Below are positions 27,270 to 35,868 of a stretch of DNA of 64,000 bases, in pieces. The notes under the pieces were generated by a model, which had not been told where the DNA came from, made no database searches, and saw only the letters and a list, made by a program, of their open reading frames with translations. A program made the position numbers and the translations under genes. The stretch comes from Pseudoclavibacter sp. AY1H1. Its GTDB lineage: Bacteria; Actinomycetota; Actinomycetes; Actinomycetales; Microbacteriaceae. The DNA is taken from positions 76,701-140,700 of the forward strand of contig NZ_PSXX01000005.1 of the NCBI RefSeq assembly GCF_002931055.1, in the 5' to 3' direction. Position 1 is the stretch's first letter. Every line of letters begins with the position of its first letter.

Positions 27270-28658
27270 ATGGCAACATTCCTCAGGATGCCCGGAGTCT
27301 CCGCCGACTCCGATGAGGCCGCACTCGAGAACTGGCTCGTCGCAGCCGGCGCCTCGGTCAAGAAGGGCGAAGCCGTCGCCGCCGTGGAGACGGAGAAGGC
27401 GGTCGTCGACATCGTCGCAGAGCTCGACGGCGTCGTGCACACGCTCCTCGCCGAGGTCGGCGACATGGTTCCCGTCGGGGACCCCATCGCGATCGTGCTC
27501 GCCGTCGGCGAAGACCCCTCGGCAGCCGCCGAGCTCGCCGCCCAGCTCAGCGGAACCCCGGCCAGCGCCGAGGTCGTGCCGAGCGCGCCGGCTGCAACCG
27601 CAGCGTCTGCGTCCGTCGCCGAAGACGAGGCCGCCCCCGTGAACCCGGAGCCGGTGTCGGCCGAGGCGGCGCAGGACGATGCCTCCACGGGCTCAACCGC
27701 CGACGCGTCGTGCGCCACCGGCTCGACCGGCAGGTCGTGCGACCCGGGGCCGAAGGGCGGTCGCATCTTCGCGAGCCCCCTCGCTCGTCGCCTCGCGAAG
27801 GAGTACGGGCTGTCGATCGAGGACCTCGACGGCACGGGGCCGAACGGGCGGATCGTGCGCGACGACGTCGAGCGGGCACGCGCGTCCGCCGCCACCCCGG
27901 CCGCAGCCGCTCCCGCACTCCAGCCCGCTGCCGCACAGCCGGCACCCACCCCGGCTGCCGACGTCGACCTCCCGGAGGGAGGGGAGGCGACGCCGCACAG
28001 CAAGCTGCGCAGGCTCATCGCGAACCGCCTCCAGACCTCGAAGCGCGACGCCCCGCACTTCTACCTCGAGGCGACGCTGCGCGTCGACGAGCTGCTTGCC
28101 CTGCGCACACAGCTCAACGAGGCGAGCGAGGTCCGAATCTCCGTCAACGACCTCTTCGTGAAGGCCGCCGCCCTCGCACTCCGGGACGTGCCCGAGCTCA
28201 ACGTGATCTGGACGCCGGACGCCGTGGTGTCCTTCGCGACCCAGGATGTGGCGGTCGCGGTGGCCAGCGAGCGCGGCCTCGTGACGCCCGTCATCGCGAA
28301 CGCCGGGGCGCTCAGCATCGGGGCCCTCGCGGCGAAGGTGAAGGACGCGGTGGCGCGCGCCAACGAGGGCCGGCTCCAGCAGAGCGAGCTGCAAGGCGGC
28401 GCCATCTCGGTGACCAACCTCGGCATGTTCGGCGTCGACGCGTTCTCGGCCATCATCAATCCGCCGCACTCCGCGATCCTCGCCGTGGGCGCGGCGCGCA
28501 AGGTGCCGGTTGTGCTCGACGACGACACGCTCGGAGTCGGCACCGTCGTCACCGTGACGCTGTCCGTCGACCACAGGCCCGTCGACGGCATCATCGCCGC
28601 TAGATGGCTGGCCAGGCTCCGCGAGCTCATCGAGAAGCCGCTGGGTCTCCTCATCTAG
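27270..28658 (+). CDS. Dihydrolipoamide acyltransferase (E2)
   Basis: This 462-aa E2 has one lipoyl domain with lipoyl-Lys43 in VETEKAVVD. A long Ala/Pro/Glu linker leads to a peripheral subunit-binding domain at about residues 165-202 (IFASPLARRLAKEYG). The C-terminal acyltransferase has the catalytic SVDHRPVDG. It starts 19 bases after the E1 stop. No E3 gene is present in the window, so dihydrolipoamide dehydrogenase must come from elsewhere. The linker contains two unusual cysteines near residues 148 and 157. The acyl group carried depends on E1. Confidence 0.9.
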   Translation: MATFLRMPGVSADSDEAALENWLVAAGASVKKGEAVAAVETEKAVVDIVAELDGVVHTLLAEVGDMVPVGDPIAIVLAVGEDPSAAAELAAQLSGTPASAEVVPSAPAATAASASVAEDEAAPVNPEPVSAEAAQDDASTGSTADASCATGSTGRSCDPGPKGGRIFASPLARRLAKEYGLSIEDLDGTGPNGRIVRDDVERARASAATPAAAAPALQPAAAQPAPTPAADVDLPEGGEATPHSKLRRLIANRLQTSKRDAPHFYLEATLRVDELLALRTQLNEASEVRISVNDLFVKAAALALRDVPELNVIWTPDAVVSFATQDVAVAVASERGLVTPVIANAGALSIGALAAKVKDAVARANEGRLQQSELQGGAISVTNLGMFGVDAFSAIINPPHSAILAVGAARKVPVVLDDDTLGVGTVVTVTLSVDHRPVDGIIAARWLARLRELIEKPLGLLI

Positions 28659-28710
28659 CCCGGGGCTCCTTCCCCGGGCGAGGCCACACCCCGCCAGGGA
28701 ACCGGCCGAA

Positions 28711-28747
28711 CAGGAGGGGCGGACACCACGCGGTGTCCGCCCCTCCT
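28711..28747 (+). terminator. Terminator after the E2 gene
   Basis: A perfect 17-bp stem (28711-28727 with 28731/28732-28747, short ACGC loop) is one of the strongest hairpins in the window. It is 53 bases after the E2 stop. Confidence 0.9.
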
Positions 28748-28845
28748 GCTGTGCGCGCACCCTCGTGGGCGACGGGTCCTGTCGACCCGCCCCGCCGCCT
28801 TCGACGCTCAGCGCCCCTCCCCCTCGCCAGCACCCAGCGATCTTC

Positions 28846-28924
28846 TGACCAACATGAGTGCACGAATCGTGCCTGCCGAGCCTCCGCTGCGCCCGACGCC
28901 GTGTTCGTGCACCGATGTTGGTCA
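28846..28924. repeat. 21-bp imperfect inverted repeat with 37-bp spacer
   Basis: Arms 28846-28866 and 28904-28924 are complementary at 19 of 21 positions, with TGACCAACAT and ATGTTGGTCA at the outer ends. The spacer is G+C-rich and has no ORF. It sits between two convergent operon terminators in the 424-base gap after E2. The origin is unknown; it could be a small mobile-element relic or a protein-binding site. Nothing else is seen in the gap apart from the two terminators. Confidence 0.65.
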
Positions 28925-28998
28925 GCGTTGATCGAGCTCACCCTGGACCTCACCCGAGCGGCAGGCTGATGCCCGGGATGTGCCACCCGGGCGCGAAG

Positions 28999-29030
28999 AA
29001 GGGCCGGACACCGTGGAATGTCCGGCCCTT
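28999..29030 (-). terminator. Terminator of the kinase-phosphatase-dehydrogenase operon
   Basis: A 12-bp perfect stem (28999-29010 with 29019-29030) with an 8-nt loop is followed on the minus strand by CTTCTT. It ends the minus-strand operon whose last stop is at 29083. Confidence 0.85.
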
Positions 29031-29082
29031 CGTCCCTACGCGCCGCGTGGCCCTTTCCCTCGAGAAAGTCGGCGCGGAGTCT

Positions 29083-30417
29083 CTACAGCCCGCCGCCAGC
29101 CGCGTCTGCCCTGGCGATGACCTTGTCCAGGAACTCGTCGGTCCAGGCTCCGCCGACGACGAGGAGGTCTGCCAGCGTCAGCCGATCGCGCATGAACGGC
29201 AGCGCGGACAGCGCCCACCTCGCCGTCTCGGCGTCGACGGGCGGCGTCAGCTCGCGGAGGCGAGTCGGCGCACCCCATGCGCGCAGCGTGCCGACGACCG
29301 CCTCCGGCGTGACGAGCTGCGCCCGCACCTCGGCGAGCACGCCTGGTGCGAGCCCGTCGCCGCCCTGCCAGAGCGCGCGCTTGCGCTCGACGTTGGCGGC
29401 GCACGTGGCGCCCAGGCGGCCGCTCGCATCGACCCGCGACCAGACCTCGCTCACCCGCTCCTCGAGGTCGTCGGGATACGCGGAGCCGGGTGCGAGGCGC
29501 ACGAGCCCCTCGCTCAGCGCGACATCCCACAGCGCCGCGCTGAGCACCGTCGCGACCCCGACCTGCGCGCCGTGCAGGTCGTGCGGCTGGTCCTGTGCCA
29601 TGGCGGACATGTCGAGGATGTGGCTGAGGAGATGCTCGTTGCCCGAGAGCGGCGCGGTCGTGCCGAGTGCTCCGATGATGAGGCCGCCGACGGTGAGCGC
29701 GTCGACCAGCGCGGGCATGGCGCCGGGGGCGTGCGCCCCAGCGGCGAGGCGAGCGACGGCGTCACGGATCGGCACGAGCGCCGCCGCGTCTGCCTGCGTG
29801 CCCTGCAGGGCGGACGCGAGTAGCCAGTCGGCGCCGGAGCAGCCGATGGCAACCGCGTCGCCGACACCGGCGGCCACGAGGCGGGCCGGTGAACGGTCGA
29901 GGGCATCCGCGTCGATGAGGAGCGCGTCCGGCCACCTCGTGGGCGTCGTGGACTTCGCCCCGCCGCGCACGAGCACGCTGAGCGAGTCGGCGAAGCCGTT
30001 GACGGAGGGCGCGCTCTGCACCGCGACGAGCAGCACCCCAGCCGGGGCGACCGCCTTGCCGAGATCGGTGACGGTGCCGGAGCCGACGGTGACCACCGCC
30101 CGCGCTCCATCGACTGCGGACGCTGCGCTCGCGACGGTCGCCTCGTCGAGGACCAGCCCGTGCCCGCCGATCTCCAGGGCCGGGCGGCGCACGAGGTATC
30201 CCCCCGCGGCGAGCGCGGCCGTGACCTCCTCCCCGAGCTCGCCCGTCGAGGTGAGCTTCTGCGCGCTGTCCGCGAGCAGCGCGACGTCGGCACCGTCGGG
30301 CACGCCGAGGTCTCGCAGCACGCGACCGACCGCGAGGCGCACATCCGCTTCGTAGCGCAGCACCCGGAGCTTGCCGCCGGAGGCCTCGAATGCGTATGCC
30401 TGCAGCGCTGCCGTCAT
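29083..30417 (-). CDS. AraM/EgsA-like glycerol-1-phosphate dehydrogenase family protein
   Basis: This 444-aa protein is of the iron/zinc alcohol dehydrogenase superfamily. The NAD motif GSGTVTDLGK and the segment SAPSVNGFADS match sn-glycerol-1-phosphate dehydrogenases. Metal-binding histidines are in NEHLLSHILDM and HDLHGAQVG. Family members reduce DHAP to sn-glycerol-1-phosphate or oxidise related polyol phosphates. The C-terminal domain is normal. Its ATG overlaps the stop of the HAD phosphatase (ATGA). The neighbouring FGGY kinase suggests it oxidises that kinase's polyol-phosphate product. Confidence 0.82.
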   Translation of the reverse strand: MTAALQAYAFEASGGKLRVLRYEADVRLAVGRVLRDLGVPDGADVALLADSAQKLTSTGELGEEVTAALAAGGYLVRRPALEIGGHGLVLDEATVASAASAVDGARAVVTVGSGTVTDLGKAVAPAGVLLVAVQSAPSVNGFADSLSVLVRGGAKSTTPTRWPDALLIDADALDRSPARLVAAGVGDAVAIGCSGADWLLASALQGTQADAAALVPIRDAVARLAAGAHAPGAMPALVDALTVGGLIIGALGTTAPLSGNEHLLSHILDMSAMAQDQPHDLHGAQVGVATVLSAALWDVALSEGLVRLAPGSAYPDDLEERVSEVWSRVDASGRLGATCAANVERKRALWQGGDGLAPGVLAEVRAQLVTPEAVVGTLRAWGAPTRLRELTPPVDAETARWALSALPFMRDRLTLADLLVVGGAWTDEFLDKVIARADAAGGGL

Positions 30418-31277
30418 GCGGCGGCCTCCCGTTCGGTTGTGGTCAGGTCGCGTTCGAGCCTGCTCCAGGCACCTGAGCGGTGCAGGTCCACGAGTTGGTC
30501 GATGCCGGACAGCACCACGTGCGGCCGTTCGGCTCCCGGCGCGAGCTCGGCATCGCCGGGCTGCGCCTCGCCGGTGAGCACGAGCGCCGTGCCGGCACCC
30601 CAGGCCCTGCCGAACGCCATGTCGGTCGCGAGTCGGTCGCCGACCATCACGGTGCGCTGCGGGTCGAGCCCACGAGCGCCCGCGATGACGTCGAAGAAGT
30701 CGACGCTCGGCTTCCCGAAGACCGCGACGCAGCGGGTGCCCGTGCCGGCCTCGATGGCCGCCGTCACGCAGGCCGCGTCCGGCTCCCCTCTGCCGCCCGG
30801 GAACGGGCAGTACCGGTCGGGGTTGGTGGCCACGAGCTCCGCGCGCTTGTGCATCCAGATGGCGTCGAACGCGATCTGCAGCTTTCGGTAGTCGAAGTGG
30901 CGATCGTAGGAGGCGACCACGAGGTCGATCGCCTCCGGGTCCTCGCTCACGGTGATGCCCGCAGCGATGAGCGCGCCGAGGAGCGACTGCTCGCCGATGG
31001 GGAACACCGTCGCGCCCGGCCGGTGACGGGTGATCCATTCGACGGTGGCCACGAGGCTCGTGTACACGTCGCGCTCGTCGGTGGGGATGCCGAGGGCGGT
31101 GAGCTTCTCTGCGTAGTCGCCCGGCGTCTTGGTGGGGTTGTTGCTGCAGAACAGCACCGTGGCTCCCGCCTCCCGGAGCTCGATGACGGTGTCTCGGGCC
31201 CCGGGGAGCAGACCACCGCCGAGGTAGATCGTGCCATCGAGGTCGAAGAGGTACGCGTCTGGGACGTCGGCTCTCAC
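30414..31277 (-). CDS. NagD/AraL-like HAD-IIA sugar phosphatase
   Basis: This 287-aa HAD subfamily IIA phosphatase has Asp nucleophile motif FDLDGTIYLGG near the N-terminus, SNNPTK in motif II, the lysine motif FGKPS, and MVGDRLATD at the end. NagD and AraL relatives dephosphorylate a range of sugar phosphates. The GTG at 31277 overlaps the kinase stop as GTGA, which fixes the start. The order kinase / AraL-type / AraM-type recalls Bacillus subtilis araB-araL-araM. A housekeeping role against toxic phosphosugars is likely. Confidence 0.85.
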   Translation of the reverse strand: MRADVPDAYLFDLDGTIYLGGGLLPGARDTVIELREAGATVLFCSNNPTKTPGDYAEKLTALGIPTDERDVYTSLVATVEWITRHRPGATVFPIGEQSLLGALIAAGITVSEDPEAIDLVVASYDRHFDYRKLQIAFDAIWMHKRAELVATNPDRYCPFPGGRGEPDAACVTAAIEAGTGTRCVAVFGKPSVDFFDVIAGARGLDPQRTVMVGDRLATDMAFGRAWGAGTALVLTGEAQPGDAELAPGAERPHVVLSGIDQLVDLHRSGAWSRLERDLTTTEREAAA

Positions 31278-32818
31278 TGCTCGTCGGCCCTGGTCGCCGC
31301 CTGCAGCTCGTCCCAGATGGGCAGCATCGCGGTGCGGATGCTGCGGTAGACGGGGAAGAAGCGGTCGTAGATCTTCGTGTTGTCGCGGTTGGGCTCGTAC
31401 GTGCGGACGATGTTGACGGTCGCGTCGGCGCCCTGGGCGTAGGACGCGAAGACGCCGGCTCCGACGCCCGCGACGATGGCGGCGCCCTTGGCGCCGAACT
31501 CGGTGCCCGCCGGGACGATGATCGTCCGACCGAGCACGTCCGCGAAGATCTGGCACCAGACGGCGCTGTTCGCACCGCCCCCGGCCATGCGCACGGTCTT
31601 GACCTCGGTCGGGATGGAGTCGAGGCAGTCACGGATGCCGTAGGCGACACCCTCGTAGACGGCGCGCAGCATGTGGCGGCGCGTGTGGGAGCCAGTGATG
31701 CCATTGAAGGAGCCGCGGGCGCTGGGCTTCACGAAGGGCGCGCGTTCGCCGCCCGGCGCGAGGTAGCCGTGGTACAGCACGCCCTCGGCTCCGACGGGGG
31801 TCTCGGTGACGACCTCGTCGAGGTAGTCGAAGATGTCGATGTTCTTGCCGCGGGCTTCGAGCGAGAAGGCGGCGCCGAGCTCGGCGAGGAACCAGTCGAG
31901 GTTGGGCGTGCAGAAGTTCATGCCCATGGCGCGAATCCACGTGTCGGGGCTGTGCGGGATGACCCAGCCGGAGTCTGCGGGCTCGAAGCCGTGCTCGAGC
32001 GTGTCGGTCGCGACGGTGACGATGCCGGCGGTGCCGATCACGGCCATGCAGTCGCCTGGGCGGGCGACGCCGACGCCGAGCGAGGACGCGGTGATGTCCA
32101 TCTGGCCCTTGTAGACGGGGGTACCCGCGATGAGTCCGGTGACGCCAGCAGCCTCCTCGGTGATCTCGCCAGCGAGGTCGGTGGAGGACTTGATCTTGGG
32201 CAGGACGTGCTTGATGTCTTCGATGCCCCACGTGCGCAGGACCTCGTCTGACCATTGGCGGGTGCGTGCGTCGATGCCGGAGAGGCTGGCGTCGGAGGCA
32301 TCGGTGGAGATGTCGCCGGTGAGGCGGTACTCGATCCAGTCCTTGCACCACAGCTGCGTGGCGCCTTCGAGGAGCTCGCGCTGGTTGTCGCGGCGCCAGC
32401 GGAGGATGGCGGAGGCGGTGCCGGCGTATGGGCCGGTGCCGCTGATGTCGAACTGCTTCGTGACGGTGCCGTCGGTGTACCACTCGTCGATGATGCTGCC
32501 CGTGCGGCCGTCCGTCCAGAGGATGGCAGGACCGGCCGGCTTGCCGTTCTTGTCGATGAGCCAGCTGCCGTCGCCTTGGCCGGTGACGGAGATCGCGATG
32601 ATCTCGCGGGGCCGCACCGCGCTGCCGGTGATGGCGTCGCGGATGGCCGTGGTGGCGGCGATCCAGACGGTCTCCATGTCTTCCTCGGCCTCGTAGGACT
32701 TGGGGTTCGAGATGGGCACATTCGCGGCGCCTCTGCTGAGCTCCGTGCCGCGTTCGTCGAAGACGGCGGCCTTGATGACGGATGTTCCCGCGTCGATGCC
32801 GAGAAGGTACGAGGTCAT
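31274..32818 (-). CDS. FGGY carbohydrate kinase (EryA/polyol kinase-like)
   Basis: This 514-aa kinase has both FGGY domains. The N-terminus GIDAGTSVIKAAVF and the segment ISVTGQGDGSWLIDKNG are reminiscent of erythritol kinase EryA. ATP-site segments AVIGTAGIV and MAGGGANSAVW are present. It would phosphorylate a polyol or ketose. It heads a minus-strand operon with the phosphatase and AraM-like genes and is divergent from a zinc polyol dehydrogenase. An in-phase decamer operator lies in the shared promoter region. Erythritol, threitol or a pentitol are candidate substrates; none is proved. Confidence 0.87.
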   Translation of the reverse strand: MTSYLLGIDAGTSVIKAAVFDERGTELSRGAANVPISNPKSYEAEEDMETVWIAATTAIRDAITGSAVRPREIIAISVTGQGDGSWLIDKNGKPAGPAILWTDGRTGSIIDEWYTDGTVTKQFDISGTGPYAGTASAILRWRRDNQRELLEGATQLWCKDWIEYRLTGDISTDASDASLSGIDARTRQWSDEVLRTWGIEDIKHVLPKIKSSTDLAGEITEEAAGVTGLIAGTPVYKGQMDITASSLGVGVARPGDCMAVIGTAGIVTVATDTLEHGFEPADSGWVIPHSPDTWIRAMGMNFCTPNLDWFLAELGAAFSLEARGKNIDIFDYLDEVVTETPVGAEGVLYHGYLAPGGERAPFVKPSARGSFNGITGSHTRRHMLRAVYEGVAYGIRDCLDSIPTEVKTVRMAGGGANSAVWCQIFADVLGRTIIVPAGTEFGAKGAAIVAGVGAGVFASYAQGADATVNIVRTYEPNRDNTKIYDRFFPVYRSIRTAMLPIWDELQAATRADEQ

Positions 32819-32888
32819 TGGGGGTGTTCCTCTCCGTTGAGGTGCCAGTGCTGGCCTATCGCTCGTGACAGTAATACACCTGACCGAA

Positions 32889-32928
32889 CTTGTCTAGCCA
32901 TGCACAGTCTTGTACATGCTTGTACTTT
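32889..32928. promoter_or_regulatory. Operator between FGGY kinase and polyol dehydrogenase genes
   Basis: Four uninterrupted decamers run at 32889-32898, 32899-32908, 32909-32918 and 32919-32928. Each begins CWTG. The first carries GTCTAGCC, the same core as at the gntR promoter. The array covers the divergent promoter region, ending 26 bases before the dehydrogenase start. Confidence 0.8.
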
Positions 32929-32954
32929 CCGCCGGTCCTTGCCAGGATCGGAGC

Positions 32955-33986
32955 ATGAAAGCTCTCCTCAAGTTCTCGCCAGCAGCCGGGGCTGTCGAAC
33001 TGCGCGACGTGAAGGAGCCGAGCATCGCCGACGATGCCGTGCTCATCGACGTGGCCTTCGGCGCCGTCTGCGGCACCGACCGGCACGCGATCGACAGCGT
33101 CGGCGACCAGCACACCCCGCGCATCCTGGGCCATGAAGCATCCGGCACCATCGCCGCCCTCGGCGACGGGGTCGTGCGTGCCGACCTGCAGATCGGCACT
33201 CCGGTCACCTTCGAGACGGATGCCGTGCTCTGCATGCAGTGCACCTACTGCAGGTCCGAGCAGTACAACCGCTGCTCGAGGCGCACGGGCATCGGCACGA
33301 CGACCGACGGCGCACTGGCGGACCGCATCGCGATGCCCGAACGCGCCGTGCACGCACTGCCACCGGGGGTGGGCCTCCGAGCGGCCGCGCTGACAGAGCC
33401 CCTCGCCGTGTCCGTGCACGCCGTCGTCGAGCGCTCCGCACCACTCGCCGGCGAGGTCGTCGTCGTGACCGGGCCTGGGGCGGTCGGGCAGCTGACAGCA
33501 CTTGTCGCCCTCGCCGTGGGTGCGACGCCCATCCTCGTGGGGCGCAGCCGACATCGGGAGACGCTCGACCGCGCACTGGAGATGGGGATCCCGTACGTCG
33601 TGGACAGCGAGCGCGAATCGGTCGTCGAGCTCGTGAGGTCGCTCACGGGCGGACTCGGCGCGGCCGCCGTGTTCGAATGCTCCGGCAGCCCGGAGGTTGC
33701 AGAGAGCGCACTCGAGCTGCTCGCGAAGGGCGGTGAGCTCATCATGGTGGCGTTCTACACGCGCAATCCGGACTTCGACATCGGCGCCGTCGTGAACCGA
33801 GAGCTGACCCTCAAGGGATCACGAGGGAAGCGCCCGTCAAGCTACCGCACGGCACTTCGGCTCATGGGCCAGGGGCGCATCGACACGGAAGCCGTGATCG
33901 GGCGCGAGCTCGCCCTGGAGGACTGGCGGGCAGGGATGGATCTCGTCGCGAAAGGCGTCAAGGTCGTCTTCCGCATCCACGACTAA
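32955..33986 (+). CDS. Zinc-dependent polyol/alcohol dehydrogenase
   Basis: This 343-aa medium-chain dehydrogenase has catalytic zinc ligands Cys39 (VCGTDRHA) and His60-Glu61 (GHEASG). The structural zinc site uses Cys93, 96, 99 and 107 (CMQCTYC and C). The Rossmann motif VVTGPGAVGQL is intact. Relatives oxidise sorbitol, xylitol, threitol or similar. The ATG at 32955 has GGAG just upstream. It is divergent from the FGGY kinase operon and shares its operator, suggesting oxidation of a polyol before or beside kinase action. Confidence 0.87.
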   Translation: MKALLKFSPAAGAVELRDVKEPSIADDAVLIDVAFGAVCGTDRHAIDSVGDQHTPRILGHEASGTIAALGDGVVRADLQIGTPVTFETDAVLCMQCTYCRSEQYNRCSRRTGIGTTTDGALADRIAMPERAVHALPPGVGLRAAALTEPLAVSVHAVVERSAPLAGEVVVVTGPGAVGQLTALVALAVGATPILVGRSRHRETLDRALEMGIPYVVDSERESVVELVRSLTGGLGAAAVFECSGSPEVAESALELLAKGGELIMVAFYTRNPDFDIGAVVNRELTLKGSRGKRPSSYRTALRLMGQGRIDTEAVIGRELALEDWRAGMDLVAKGVKVVFRIHD

Positions 33987-34167
33987 GTGAACGCCATTCA
34001 CCAAGCTTGGGGAATTCTCCGACAATCGACCCGGGGAATTAGGTGAATTGAATTGCATCCTCTGAAAGCTGCAATCACCCACAAAAAAGTCTCATTATGA
34101 AGCCCGCGACACGCCACCGAAGGCGACCTATCTTGCAATAAACCTCTGGATTCAGAACACTTGTTGC

Positions 34168-35109
34168 ATGGCCGCTCCCCCCGGCGCTCACCGATCCTCG
34201 CTGGTCCTGAGCTCTCAACGTTCCGTCGTGGATGGGGTCTCGGCGAGCGCGGATGTGGAGACGGGGGTCGGTCGATTCTCGAGCGACGACCGCAACTGGC
34301 ACCTGTCCGCCGCCGGCGTGGTCTTCGAGAACGGCTGCGTGTTCCGGGCCGAGGTCCGCACGGGACCGGTGCGGATCGAGAACGAGTCAGCGCGACAGCG
34401 CATCGTCCTCGGGCTGGTCCGCCAAGGACGACTCACCATCGACCCCACGGGTGCGTCGCACACGATCACGGCCAGCGGGGGCTTCTTCCTGGGGCCGGGA
34501 GCGCAGTCCTCGATGAGATTCGAGGAAGCCTCCGCCGTGATCCTCGCGTCGGTTCCCGCCCAGGTCGCGGCCGACCTCGGCGTGCGGGTCTCGAACCACA
34601 GCGGCGTGTTGCGCTCCGATACGGCGCTCGCACGCCCTGTGACCTCGTTCCTCGAGGTGCTCGCGCGGCTGGACGAGGATCCGACGGTCCTGTCCTCCTA
34701 CTTCCTCCAGCAGCTGCTCCACGAGCAGTCGGGTGCGCTCCTGCTGAGCAGCGAGGGCTTCCACGCCGACGTGCAGGTCGGCACCCAGGGCCTCTACCCC
34801 CGCGCGCTGGAGCTCATGATCGTGCGACGCGCGGACCCCGACGTCTCGCCGTCGACCATCGCGCGGGATCTGAGTGTCTCTCTGCGGCAGCTCCAGAGGG
34901 AGTTCCACACGCACGGGGACGCTCCGGCCTCCGCGCTGCGACGCGCTCGAGCCGAGCTGGCGCACCAGCTGCTCAACGACGAGCGCTACGCGCAGGTGCC
35001 GGTCACCCAGCTCGCGGAGCTCTCCGGATTCTCCTCATCGCAGGTCATGCACCGCGTTCTGAAGCGGTATCAATTCAACGCAGTATCCGCTTCGCCCCAG
35101 AGCGCCTAG
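34168..35109 (+). CDS. AraC-family transcriptional regulator
   Basis: This 313-aa protein has an N-terminal cupin-like effector region resembling AraC_binding_2 proteins. A C-terminal AraC helix-turn-helix region follows: VSPSTIARDLSVSLRQLQRE and then VPVTQLAELSGFSSSQVMHR. The 180-base upstream region is noticeably richer in A+T than the surroundings, as is the 180-base gap downstream. The start is uncertain because no clear ribosome site precedes the ATG. It has no decamer operator. It may control the downstream Tat-exported protein or be a recent arrival. Confidence 0.8.
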   Translation: MAAPPGAHRSSLVLSSQRSVVDGVSASADVETGVGRFSSDDRNWHLSAAGVVFENGCVFRAEVRTGPVRIENESARQRIVLGLVRQGRLTIDPTGASHTITASGGFFLGPGAQSSMRFEEASAVILASVPAQVAADLGVRVSNHSGVLRSDTALARPVTSFLEVLARLDEDPTVLSSYFLQQLLHEQSGALLLSSEGFHADVQVGTQGLYPRALELMIVRRADPDVSPSTIARDLSVSLRQLQREFHTHGDAPASALRRARAELAHQLLNDERYAQVPVTQLAELSGFSSSQVMHRVLKRYQFNAVSASPQSA

Positions 35110-35289
35110 CACTTCTCACTGCATTCTGCATTCTCTCGCCCTCGACCCGGGCAGGCTGAACGATTCGCGCCGTCTATCCGGCAGAACGCGACGGGATAAG
35201 CGCTCATTCCGTGCGCAAAAGCGATTCTTCATTCAATAGCGGGGAGCACTTGCTCGAACAACGTCGTCACTCGCGAGAGGTCTCCCCCC

Positions 35290-35799
35290 ATGACCGAATC
35301 TTCCCCCAAAACACCGAAGACCATCGATCGCCGCAACCTCGTGAAGGGTGCCGCGTGGTCGGTTCCCGTCATCGCGCTGGCGACCGCCGCACCCTTCGCT
35401 TCCTCGTCCCAGCTCGTCAACGTCGGCAACTTCCGCGTGGTCGGCGACTGCGGAGTCCTCGCCCTCATCGGCCCCGGGTTCGTGGTCACGGCGGGTGCGC
35501 AGCCCCTGCCGATCGGCACCCAGATCGACATCGTCGGCTCGGGTATCGCCAACATCGGCGTCTTCTCCGTCACGGGCGCCACCGCCAACGTGAACGTCCT
35601 CAGCGGAAACACGCGCCGGATCACGCTCACGTCAGCGCTGCCCGCGAACGCGACGCTCGAGCTGCGCACCACGCTGTCGATCTCCGTCGCGTTCACGCTC
35701 AACGCCACCGCGACGCTCCCGACCGGCTTCACCGCCGGGTCCACCGCGAAGCCGAGCGGCGCGGTCAGCTCGACGCTCATCCTCTGCAGCGGGACCTGA
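35290..35799 (+). CDS. Tat-exported protein of unknown function
   Basis: This 169-aa protein has a twin-arginine signal, DRRNLVKGAAWSVPVIALA, followed by a likely Ala-x-Ala cleavage region. The mature part is Thr/Ala/Gly-rich with beta-strand-like repeats and two cysteines (one near VVGDCGVLA, one at the C-terminus in LILCSGT) that could form a disulphide. It is predicted to be secreted and folded before export. I do not recognise a functional family. It follows the AraC gene in a lower-G+C stretch and faces a doubtful ORF. Confidence 0.75.
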   Translation: MTESSPKTPKTIDRRNLVKGAAWSVPVIALATAAPFASSSQLVNVGNFRVVGDCGVLALIGPGFVVTAGAQPLPIGTQIDIVGSGIANIGVFSVTGATANVNVLSGNTRRITLTSALPANATLELRTTLSISVAFTLNATATLPTGFTAGSTAKPSGAVSSTLILCSGT

Positions 35800-35868
35800 T
35801 TCGAACCACCCCTGGAGATTCGGTCCCTCCGCGAACGAGTGACGGAGGGACCGAACTCGACGAGGAGT

